Shown piece by piece: positions 20,189 to 28,656 of a DNA stretch of 64,000 bases. The stretch comes from Bacteroidia bacterium (GTDB lineage: Bacteria > Bacteroidota > Bacteroidia > Bacteroidales > Prolixibacteraceae): the NCBI GenBank assembly GCA_026391315.1, contig JAPLDT010000045.1, forward strand, positions 1 to 64,000. The letters run 5' to 3'. The stretch's first letter is position 1. The number at the start of each line of letters is the position of its first letter. The position numbers were made by a program, and so were the translations under genes. The notes under the pieces were generated by a model. It ran no database searches and was not told where the DNA came from. It saw only the letters and a list, made by a program, of their open reading frames with translations.

Positions 20189-20225
20189 ATTTTCCTACTC
20201 TTTTAAAGGATTTTCGGATGCCTCC
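20189..20225 (-). promoter_or_regulatory. Conserved 37-nt 5' leader repeat, copy 1
   Basis: ATTTTCCTACTCTTTTAAAGGATTTTCGGATGCCTCC; 35/37 identical to 20681-20717, each just upstream of a start codon. Confidence 0.65.
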
Positions 20226-20241
20226 TAAAGGCAATTTTTTC

Positions 20242-20664
20242 TTATGCTTTTTTCTTTTCCATGCCCATTACCCAACCTACTACTGCTCCGGCGATTACCC
20301 ACAAAACAGTCCCTACGATGATAGAAACAAATACTGCGGTAAGATTGGAAAACCTTGTACTCGTACCATATAGGGAGAGATCAATAGAAACAGAATATAG
20401 CAACCCAATGATTCCGGCAACTTTTGCTCCTTTAACTATACCTGTGGTGTTTGACCAGCTGAATATCATTGATATCAGGAATCCAAAAGCAAAAGTGGCC
20501 AGAATCATCGCCCAAATAATATAGTCCTGCATTGGTCTCAGGACACATGGATTGTAGTTAGCTGTTATGTAATCTATTAATAGCACTCCATAAACAATCC
20601 ATTTGAGAAGGAATAAAGTCACAGCTCCCGCTAATCCTCCGAGTAGAATTTTGTTTGTTGTCAT
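20242..20664 (-). CDS. Four-TM membrane protein, hypothetical
   Basis: 140 aa, hydrophobic, Gly-rich TM helices. Confidence 0.65.
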   Translation of the reverse strand: MTTNKILLGGLAGAVTLFLLKWIVYGVLLIDYITANYNPCVLRPMQDYIIWAMILATFAFGFLISMIFSWSNTTGIVKGAKVAGIIGLLYSVSIDLSLYGTSTRFSNLTAVFVSIIVGTVLWVIAGAVVGWVMGMEKKKA

Positions 20665-20680
20665 TTTGTTTAGTTTAAAA

Positions 20681-20717
20681 ATTTTCCTACTCTTTTATAG
20701 GATTTTCGGATTCCTCC
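20681..20717 (-). promoter_or_regulatory. Conserved 37-nt 5' leader repeat, copy 2
   Basis: ATTTTCCTACTCTTTTATAGGATTTTCGGATTCCTCC. Confidence 0.65.
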
Positions 20718-21285
20718 CTTTCGAATTTTGGAAAAATATGGCGCAATTCAATTGCTTTAAGTGAAACCATGCGCCCTTTCAAAAATGTATCGCAGAAAGA
20801 TATAGTAACCTGACATATGTTCATTACCAGAACATTTTAGAGTGTGGTTAATCTAAATTAGCGCTATATGGGAGTTGTATAGCTGATAATATGTGTATTG
20901 ACGAATACACATATATGTAAATTTATGGAAATATTAATCAATATAATTTCATCATAGGGGATATAAAACCAGAAAAATGATGGTTGAAAGGAAATAATAA
21001 TTTGATTCTGAGAATTTTATAAACTATTCAACGTCAAACGTTGAATTTTTAACAAAAAATACTGATTTTAGGCGCATATTTATATCAGGCTGAACTGTTT
21101 TTGTTCTTTGACAGTCGGTTTGGTGTGATTTTTTAGTTCCAAGACTGGCAAATTCTTAAAATTATGGTGAAAAACTTATTGGAAAGTACCACACCCGTGT
21201 TCTCCCTTAAGACTCTAATTCCATAAGAAAGATCAAATTTAAACAGTATCTAAATTTGCCTGAATTTTAATTAATGATACCTTTT

Positions 21286-24200
21286 TTAAGCCGGGGCATT
21301 TAATGGTATCGTAAAATAAAACGTGCTGCCACGCCCAACTTCGCTCTCCACCCACAATTTTCCACCATTCTTTTCGATAAATTCTTTGCAGAGAACCAAG
21401 CCCAATCCCGAACTGGGTTCACCATCGGTGCCTGGTCTACCGGTTTGAACATGAAGCTGGAATAAATTATCCACCATATCTCTGCTCATTCCTATACCTG
21501 TGTCATTGATTGCCACTACCACATTTTTATCCTCACCAGCGCTGGCCGATATCGTTACTTTTCCACCTTTATGGGTAAACTTCAGCGCATTAGAGACAAG
21601 ATTCCGGATGACGGTTTGCAACATGTAATTTTCAGCTAAAACTGATAAATCATCAGAAATACCAACGGTAATTTCAACTCCTTTTATTTTGGCTTGTTCA
21701 AGTATAATCGTGATGCTTTCTTCGACAACGGTAAGTAATTGCACCCCAATTGGATTAAATGGAATTTGCCCTTGCTGCATCCTGGACCAATTCAATAAAT
21801 TTTCGAGCAGATGGAAAAGATTAGCTGCTGATTTTTCCAGGATAATTGCCATCTCATGTAACTCTTTATGGGTTAAATCACCCAAATCTTCTGCCATGAT
21901 TTGGGTGAGACCCAGAAATCCATTAAAAGGTCCTCGAAGGTCATGGGCAAGGATGGAGAAAAATTTGTCTTTTTCAGAATTGGATTTTGAAAGTTCTTCA
22001 TTTTTTGCCAGGATTTCCTCTTTTTGTCGAGTAATTTCCAGCGTACGTTCTTTTACAATTGTTTCAAGCTGAATATTAGCTGATTTTAATCTCCCCGAAT
22101 ACAATCTGGTAATGACCCAAATAAAAGTAATTGAAATAAACATATAAGCTATATAAGCCCAAATCGTGCGATTCCATGGAGGAAGGATAGCTATTTGGCA
22201 CGAGTCGATTTCACTTTCTACATCATAAACATTGCGAGCTTTCACACGGAATGTATATTTCCCTTCATGAATCTTTGAATACTCTTTTTTGGTTTCCCTA
22301 CCCCATTTACTCCATTCGTTATTGTAACCAACAAGTTGATAACTGTATAATGTTTTTTCTTCCTGGTCAAAAAATGGCGCTGCAAATTCGAAGGTGAGAT
22401 TGTTTAATTCATACTTTAAATCCGCCAGTTTATTGATATCCTGCAAATTTGAGGCGTTTCCACCATAAAGTAAACTATCTGATCCACAGGTTATTTTACG
22501 AATTAGACAATTAAATTTCTGAGTATAGTCCTTAGTATCTTTGCTCATATCATATCTGTACAGACCTTCGCTGCCTCCTATCCATGCAATGCCCGAAGGT
22601 TCAATGTAAAAAGTCTCTAAAGACATATTCGGAATGCGGCGAAAAGGTGCGTACACCCAATCATAACCACCTTTACCGTTTGGCCGCAAATAGCCGATAT
22701 CTGTATTTTTATTTTCCGATGGACAAATCCATATTTTACCATCGGGCATTTCTTTGAATGAAGTTATATCGTGGCCACCTTTGCAAAACTGTTCGCCCAA
22801 TTCGCAAAAAGGCTCAAAGCGGTCGGTTTTGGAATTGTAAAAAGAAAGACCGTTTTTCGACCCCGAAATTATTTTATTTTTAAACTTAAAAGGTATATTA
22901 AACAGGGCATTATTGTTGTAATAACGAACTTTGGAAGGCTTTGTAACATTTTCATCATTCGGAACAATTCTTATTACACCATTTCTGGAAGTACCAAGCC
23001 AAATTTCTCCATTTTCGTCTTCTATTATTCCATCTAATTGGTCATTTATGCCTTTCCAATCGCCTTCAAGCATCCATTTGCCTTTCTCGTATTTAAGAGA
23101 AATGAACCTGCCTCCATCTATTGCAAATATTCGATCAGGATTTTTAGCCGATTGAATTAATTCTGTAATATGTGCGCCGAAGCATATTTTTACCGCTTTA
23201 TCTCTTTTTATTTCATAAATGCCATCTGAAATTCCCACAAATAAAGATTTAATATCTTTCGTTTCTAAAAAACACCAACTTTGTCCGGTTTGAATATTTT
23301 GAACTTCCTGAATTTTATTTTTGCTATTGATGAAATAAACTTTAGTGCTGGTAGCTATATAAATAGTATTATTGTGGCGAATTACACGTTCTACAATGCC
23401 TTGCAAACCGGCTTCTTTGCCCCAATAACTTAAATCCAGACCCTGTTCGGTTTTACTTATGCCATTATTCAAACCAAACCATAAGTTTTGGCAGGTGTCG
23501 GTAGTAACTTTCAAAATCTCATTATTTTGCAGAAGATTACTTTCCTGATAATGCTGCAGTACTTTTCCTTGTTTGTCGAACAATATTGCTCCTTTTTTTA
23601 AAGAACCTAAAACAAATTTTTCATTTTGAAATGCTGAGGCACTGTAAATATTATTGTCATGAATGAAATCGGAATCCCAGATATAAAAATTTTTAGCAGA
23701 GGCATCCGTATTTGGTTGGAAAAGATACAACCCATTGGTGCGGGTTGGAATCAGTACAGTTGTTGGATTGTAAGGTAATATAACCAAACTGTTTATATCT
23801 TTAATAAAATCTGATTTGGGAACTTGCGTTAGTTCGTTATTTTCGATTTTCATCAAACCTTTTGGAAACATCCTTGTGTAATAAACATCTTTATAAATGA
23901 AATCCACTGAAAACGAACCATTAGAATCTGCTTTGAAAATTTGAAGCTTTTCGGGTGAAACTGTATATTGTAATATTGTGTTATAGGTTCGGAAATAGAC
24001 ATATTTAGAGGTTACTTTTACCGACCAAACGGCGCCTAATTTAAATGTGGTATCACGAATCAAATGTGTAAGGGTTTTGTAAATAGTATTTCCTTTTCTA
24101 TCTGTATCCAAATATCCAAACTCATTGCTTGCACTAATATATATTTTCCCATTATTGTCTTTTGCCAGGTCATAGGAATAGGCTTGTTTATTGTTTGAGA

Positions 24201-24465
24201 TAGTGCGCCAGGTTATACCATCATATTCCATTACACCATCTGCAACACCAAAGTAAAAAACACCTCTCGCACCTTGTATCGCACCAAAAATTTGCGTTGA
24301 ATTATTGTATTCTTTTGGATTATAGTTGCGAATAACGGGAAAACCAATTTCCTGAGCTTCAGAAATTGAGGCAGATGATGCAAAAAGCATTGAAAAAATT
24401 AAATATTTGAGTTTTATCACGATGTAAATTTTTGATACTCCAAACATTTTCCTGTTTTTTTTCAT
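21286..24465 (-). CDS. Two-component-regulator-propeller sensor histidine kinase (Reg_prop / Y_Y_Y / HisKA / HATPase)
   Basis: Beta-propeller repeats, triple-tyrosine region (YSYQLVGYNNEWSKWG), TM, FFSILAHDLRGPFNGFLG H-box, N/G boxes. Confidence 0.93.
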   Translation of the reverse strand: MKKNRKMFGVSKIYIVIKLKYLIFSMLFASSASISEAQEIGFPVIRNYNPKEYNNSTQIFGAIQGARGVFYFGVADGVMEYDGITWRTISNNKQAYSYDLAKDNNGKIYISASNEFGYLDTDRKGNTIYKTLTHLIRDTTFKLGAVWSVKVTSKYVYFRTYNTILQYTVSPEKLQIFKADSNGSFSVDFIYKDVYYTRMFPKGLMKIENNELTQVPKSDFIKDINSLVILPYNPTTVLIPTRTNGLYLFQPNTDASAKNFYIWDSDFIHDNNIYSASAFQNEKFVLGSLKKGAILFDKQGKVLQHYQESNLLQNNEILKVTTDTCQNLWFGLNNGISKTEQGLDLSYWGKEAGLQGIVERVIRHNNTIYIATSTKVYFINSKNKIQEVQNIQTGQSWCFLETKDIKSLFVGISDGIYEIKRDKAVKICFGAHITELIQSAKNPDRIFAIDGGRFISLKYEKGKWMLEGDWKGINDQLDGIIEDENGEIWLGTSRNGVIRIVPNDENVTKPSKVRYYNNNALFNIPFKFKNKIISGSKNGLSFYNSKTDRFEPFCELGEQFCKGGHDITSFKEMPDGKIWICPSENKNTDIGYLRPNGKGGYDWVYAPFRRIPNMSLETFYIEPSGIAWIGGSEGLYRYDMSKDTKDYTQKFNCLIRKITCGSDSLLYGGNASNLQDINKLADLKYELNNLTFEFAAPFFDQEEKTLYSYQLVGYNNEWSKWGRETKKEYSKIHEGKYTFRVKARNVYDVESEIDSCQIAILPPWNRTIWAYIAYMFISITFIWVITRLYSGRLKSANIQLETIVKERTLEITRQKEEILAKNEELSKSNSEKDKFFSILAHDLRGPFNGFLGLTQIMAEDLGDLTHKELHEMAIILEKSAANLFHLLENLLNWSRMQQGQIPFNPIGVQLLTVVEESITIILEQAKIKGVEITVGISDDLSVLAENYMLQTVIRNLVSNALKFTHKGGKVTISASAGEDKNVVVAINDTGIGMSRDMVDNLFQLHVQTGRPGTDGEPSSGLGLVLCKEFIEKNGGKLWVESEVGRGSTFYFTIPLNAPA

Positions 24466-24529
24466 CGTTGTGTATTCCCCTTTATAAAAGTATGAAATAA
24501 AATTCAGCTCATTACATTCATCCGTCTTT

Positions 24530-24612
24530 TACTTTGATCGCTTTCTATCCAAATTTTACCTCCCGGAAATTCCACATGAGCTCCAGCGATAGAGTTCCCA
24601 TTGAAAAGACGG
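24530..24612 (-). pseudogene. Fossil fragment of a histidine kinase ATPase domain
   Basis: Minus-strand translation ...NSIAGAHVEFPGGKIWIESDQ matches the GLSIAKAYVEMLGGKIWVES module of HATPase_c domains. Confidence 0.45.
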
Positions 24613-24624
24613 AATTTCATAATT

Positions 24625-24659
24625 CTTTTTTTCTTGCCCGAATCTTGCCTGACTTTTAC
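24625..24659. repeat. Direct repeat copy 3 (att-like candidate)
   Basis: CTTTTTTTCTTGCCCGAATCTTGCCTGACTTTTAC vs 18794-18828. Confidence 0.5.
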
Positions 24660-24899
24660 CAAAACAATCATCTGTACCTGCTCTACAAAATTTGATATTT
24701 ACCTGTCTGGTCAATGCAACTCAGATGCAGATCAGCGGTTGACAATTTTCTGTATTCAATGGATTCTAAACATTGGAGTGATATTTGTTTTGGATGAGAC
24801 ATTGGCTATAACCCAGTTAAGCTGGCAGATTATCTATAACAACCATCAACAACGGTGCAGCAAAAATTGTCTGGCAGTGGACTTTCTAAGTTTCTTTGA

Positions 24900-25270
24900 T
24901 TTCTACCTTAATATGGAACTAACGCCAATGGCATTCGTACTTAATAAAATATCGTCATCCCTCCCGGCTATTGATTCTGGACATAAAAACAGGTAAATCA
25001 ATATCATCTGTGGAGAGTGATGCAGATACTGACGATTTGTTTTTCAGTCAATTGGATCAATTGATTTACATGAGTTGCGGAAGCGGTCATGTGGACCTTT
25101 TCAAACAGGTTGACGCCAATCAGTATAATCGTCTATTAAAAATTGAATACCGCCCAGGAGCCAGGACCTCTCTTTTTCTAGCAACTTTGAACCAATTGGT
25201 TGTCGCGGTTCCGGCACGGTCAGGAAGCAATGCACAACTTATGATTTATAAGTATGTATCAGTGAATTAA
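24900..25270 (+). pseudogene. C-terminal remnant of a YncE-like beta-propeller protein with frameshift
   Basis: TPMAF.. in one frame, then RHPSRLLILDIKTGKSISSVESDADTDDLFFSQLDQLIYMSCGSGHVDLFKQVDANQYNRLLKI...GARTSLFLATLNQLVVAVPAR in the next. Confidence 0.7.
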
Positions 25271-25319
25271 TTACGCTCATTTTTGGGTTTTAGTCAATTT
25301 AATCTTTAGAATTTTCAAA

Positions 25320-26042
25320 ATGAATAGAAAACAATTTTTTCAGAATGGTTTGATCGTTGGAACAACATTACTTCCAACCGACTCCCTATTTGCAGAGGCC
25401 GCAGTCCATGGCGGATTTGACAAACTGACCGATAGTGAAGGCAATTTTGTTTTACAATCTTTACCCTATTCGGAAAATTTCTTGGAACCATTTGTTGATG
25501 CAGAAACAATGCATCTGCATTATACTTATCATCATGGCGGAGCAGTGAAGGGCGCCAATAAAGATTTGCAGATGATTAAGAAGGCACTTGATGAGAACAA
25601 TCTTGAAACGGTTGATTTTTGGACAAAGAAATTGGCCTACCATTTCTCTTCTCACGTATTGCATACAATTTTCTGGACCAACCTAAGCAACAAACAGACA
25701 TCACCAAAAGGCAAACTGTTAAGCTATTTTGAGAAAAATTTCGGAAGTTTTGATAAACTTAAATTGTATCTAACCTCGACCTCAAAAAATGTTGATGGCA
25801 ACGGTTGGGGCATTATGGGTTACCAGCCCTACTCAGATAGTTTAGTCGTGATGCAGTGCGAAAATCATGAAAAATTGACCCAGTGGGGTGTTATTCCTCT
25901 TTTGGTTATTGACGTTTGGGAGCACGCCTATTATTTAAAATATAAAAATAAAAGAAACGATTTTGTTGATGCGATATTTCCTCTTTTAAATTGGGATAAT
26001 GTTGCATTACGATTGGACAATGCATTATTATTGTCCAAATGA
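25320..26042 (+). CDS. Exported Fe/Mn superoxide dismutase
   Basis: LPYSENFLEPFVDAETMHLHYTYHH, HVLHTIFWTNL, DVWEHAYYLKYKNKRNDF; N-terminal signal-like MNRKQFFQNGLIVGTTLLP. Confidence 0.92.
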   Translation: MNRKQFFQNGLIVGTTLLPTDSLFAEAAVHGGFDKLTDSEGNFVLQSLPYSENFLEPFVDAETMHLHYTYHHGGAVKGANKDLQMIKKALDENNLETVDFWTKKLAYHFSSHVLHTIFWTNLSNKQTSPKGKLLSYFEKNFGSFDKLKLYLTSTSKNVDGNGWGIMGYQPYSDSLVVMQCENHEKLTQWGVIPLLVIDVWEHAYYLKYKNKRNDFVDAIFPLLNWDNVALRLDNALLLSK

Positions 26043-26070
26043 AGAATTTGTTTGGTGGTATTCTAAAGCA

Positions 26071-28656
26071 TTAAGTATTGTTAGATGCCAATGAAAAATA
26101 GAAAGTACTTCCTACACCCTCTTCACTTTCCACCCAAATCTTTCCTCCATGTTTTTCGACAAATTCTTTGCACAACAATAAACCTAGTCCCGTGCTGGGT
26201 TCCCCTTCGGTGCCTTCCCTTCCTGTTTGAACATCAAGCCTGAATAATTGCTCAACAATTGTCTGATTCATTCCGATACCTGTATCTTTAATAGCTATTA
26301 CAACGAAATTATCACCAGTAGGTTTAGCCGAAAGTATTACGGTACCACCATTTAGTGTAAATTTTACTGCATTTGACAATAGGTTTCTGATGATAGTTTG
26401 CACCATGTTAATGTCTGCAAAAACTTTTAGATCATTCGGAATATTGTGAGTGATTTTGATTCCTTTGATTTTGGCTTGTTCAAGGACCATTGCTATGCTT
26501 TCATCGGCGATTGGGAGTAGTTGAACAACTATCGGATTAAAGGGAATTAGTCCTTGTTGTACCCTTGCCCAATGCAATAAATTTTCGAGCAGACGGAAAA
26601 GATTAGAAGCAGATTTTTCCATACTCGCTGCCATTTGTTGGAACTCTTCTGTGGATAAACTGGATGATTCGTCTGCCATGATTTGTGTAAGACCCAGGAA
26701 ACCGTTGAACGGACTACGCAGGTCGTGGGCGATGATCGAGAAAAACTTGTCTTTTTCGGAATTTGCTTTTGAAAGTTCTTCGTTTTTAAGCTTGATTTCT
26801 ACCTCAGCTTGTTTGTGTTCAGTGATGTCTACAACGAAACCTTCAAAATACTGAATTTTACCACATTCATCTTTTATTGCCCGCGCATCTTCATAGAACC
26901 AAATTTTGTGACCATCTTTTTGTTTTACTTCATATTCATAACCCTTCACAGAGCCTTGTTCTTCCATCAATTTCAAAAAGCGATCGCGCTCTTCAGAATT
27001 GGAATAAGATTCTTTTGCAATATCAGATCGGCTTTTCATTAATTCTTCCGGCGATTCATATCCGTACATTTTCGCTAAAGCAGGATTAACTGAAATATAA
27101 GTGCCATTCACAGTTGTTTGAAAAATCCCTTCCTGCGTATTTTCATAAATATTACGGTATTTTTCTTCGCTTTTCCTTAACGCTTCTTCGGCTTGTTTGC
27201 GCTCAGTAACATCATGACCGATACCTACCAAACCAATAATCCGACTATCCTTGTCCCGTAAAGGAAGTTTAGAGGTGAGCAGCCAACGTTTATGTTTATT
27301 TTCGTCAAGTATATATTCTTCTCTGTTGAGAACAGGTTTACCTGTTTGCATCACCGATTGATCGTCAGCGAAGAACTTTTCAGCAAGTTCTTTTGGATAA
27401 AAATCAAAATCATCTTTGCCCAAAACCTCAGCTTCCGATTTTGCACCCATGAATTGCAATTCAGTTAAGTTGGTTAGTGTTTTTCGGCAAGCAATATCCT
27501 TGCAATAAATTGAATCCGGAATATTATCGATAAGTGTACGGAGTAGTAATCGATCATCAAGGATCTTCCCTTCCGCAAGCTTGCGTTCGGTGATAACGTC
27601 AAATACTGCCACAAAACATCCTTTCTCCGGACAATATACTGAAATAGAGAACCACTGCTGCAAGGAACTGACTAATATTTCAAATCGTTCAGGCTTGCCG
27701 GTTAAAGATACACGACCATAAATATCCAACAGTTCAGGATCGGACTCCTGTATGCCGGGAATAACCTCGGTTACTTTCTTTCCGACGACATTCCTCAGTC
27801 CTGTCAGATTCTCAAAAGCACTGTTTACTGACAGATATGTGAAATCCCATGGTTTATCGTTGTCATTAAAGTGCATTTGACAATAAGCAAAGCCATTCAG
27901 CATATTTTCAAACAAGGAACGATAAAGTTTCTCACTCGTCAACAACATTTCCTCGGCATGTTTTCGCTTGGCGATGTCGCGCTGAATTCCCAGAAAACCA
28001 ATAATATTCTTTTTCGTATCAAAAATAGGAGTAGCAGAACCTTCGGTGCTAATCAATGTTCCATCCTTTTTTTTGTTAATTAATTCTCCTTTAACTTCAT
28101 TCCCATTCAATAAGGTTTGCCAAAAAATTTCGTAAACTGACTTATCTAATACCCCGCTCTTGATAATTCGCGGAGTAGCTTTTCCAATAATCTCATCAGA
28201 TGAGTAGCCATATAAACAAGTGAATGCAGGATTGACAAATGTGAAAACCCCTTCCCGATCAGTAAGAAAAATTGCTTCCCCTGAAGTGTAAATTGCCTTT
28301 TTCAATATTACGAGTGTCTCTTCTGCCCGATTACGCTCAGAGATCTGACCCATTAACGGACGAAAAACGAAGAAATAGAGGATGGGGAACAACACCACCA
28401 AGAGCAAACTTGCATCAAGCAATATGGTTGCCAATTGAGTGAGTGGTGGCAATGCATTGATAAATAGCATAATAATTGCATCGACGATAAAAATGCTAAA
28501 GATCAATATCAGAAAGAGGTGTACAGCTGTTCCCCTGTTAATCGAAGGCTTGATCCTTTTTAGTATTGTACTCTTTTGATCAGCTTGAGCGCCTGCATCA
28601 GGATCAAAAAGCAAATCAGCTTTTGTTGAATTGATATTTTGTTTTTCCATTTTCAT
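26071..28656 (-). CDS. Multi-PAS sensor histidine kinase
   Basis: TM region, several PAS/PAC modules, FFSIIAHDLRSPFNGFLG H-box, HATPase. Confidence 0.94.
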   Translation of the reverse strand: MKMEKQNINSTKADLLFDPDAGAQADQKSTILKRIKPSINRGTAVHLFLILIFSIFIVDAIIMLFINALPPLTQLATILLDASLLLVVLFPILYFFVFRPLMGQISERNRAEETLVILKKAIYTSGEAIFLTDREGVFTFVNPAFTCLYGYSSDEIIGKATPRIIKSGVLDKSVYEIFWQTLLNGNEVKGELINKKKDGTLISTEGSATPIFDTKKNIIGFLGIQRDIAKRKHAEEMLLTSEKLYRSLFENMLNGFAYCQMHFNDNDKPWDFTYLSVNSAFENLTGLRNVVGKKVTEVIPGIQESDPELLDIYGRVSLTGKPERFEILVSSLQQWFSISVYCPEKGCFVAVFDVITERKLAEGKILDDRLLLRTLIDNIPDSIYCKDIACRKTLTNLTELQFMGAKSEAEVLGKDDFDFYPKELAEKFFADDQSVMQTGKPVLNREEYILDENKHKRWLLTSKLPLRDKDSRIIGLVGIGHDVTERKQAEEALRKSEEKYRNIYENTQEGIFQTTVNGTYISVNPALAKMYGYESPEELMKSRSDIAKESYSNSEERDRFLKLMEEQGSVKGYEYEVKQKDGHKIWFYEDARAIKDECGKIQYFEGFVVDITEHKQAEVEIKLKNEELSKANSEKDKFFSIIAHDLRSPFNGFLGLTQIMADESSSLSTEEFQQMAASMEKSASNLFRLLENLLHWARVQQGLIPFNPIVVQLLPIADESIAMVLEQAKIKGIKITHNIPNDLKVFADINMVQTIIRNLLSNAVKFTLNGGTVILSAKPTGDNFVVIAIKDTGIGMNQTIVEQLFRLDVQTGREGTEGEPSTGLGLLLCKEFVEKHGGKIWVESEEGVGSTFYFSLASNNT

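Noticed and set aside
24601-24996. 131-aa plus-strand ORF
   Set aside because: Overlaps the direct repeat and fossil regions; composition looks random apart from the TPMAF fragment belonging to the YncE remnant
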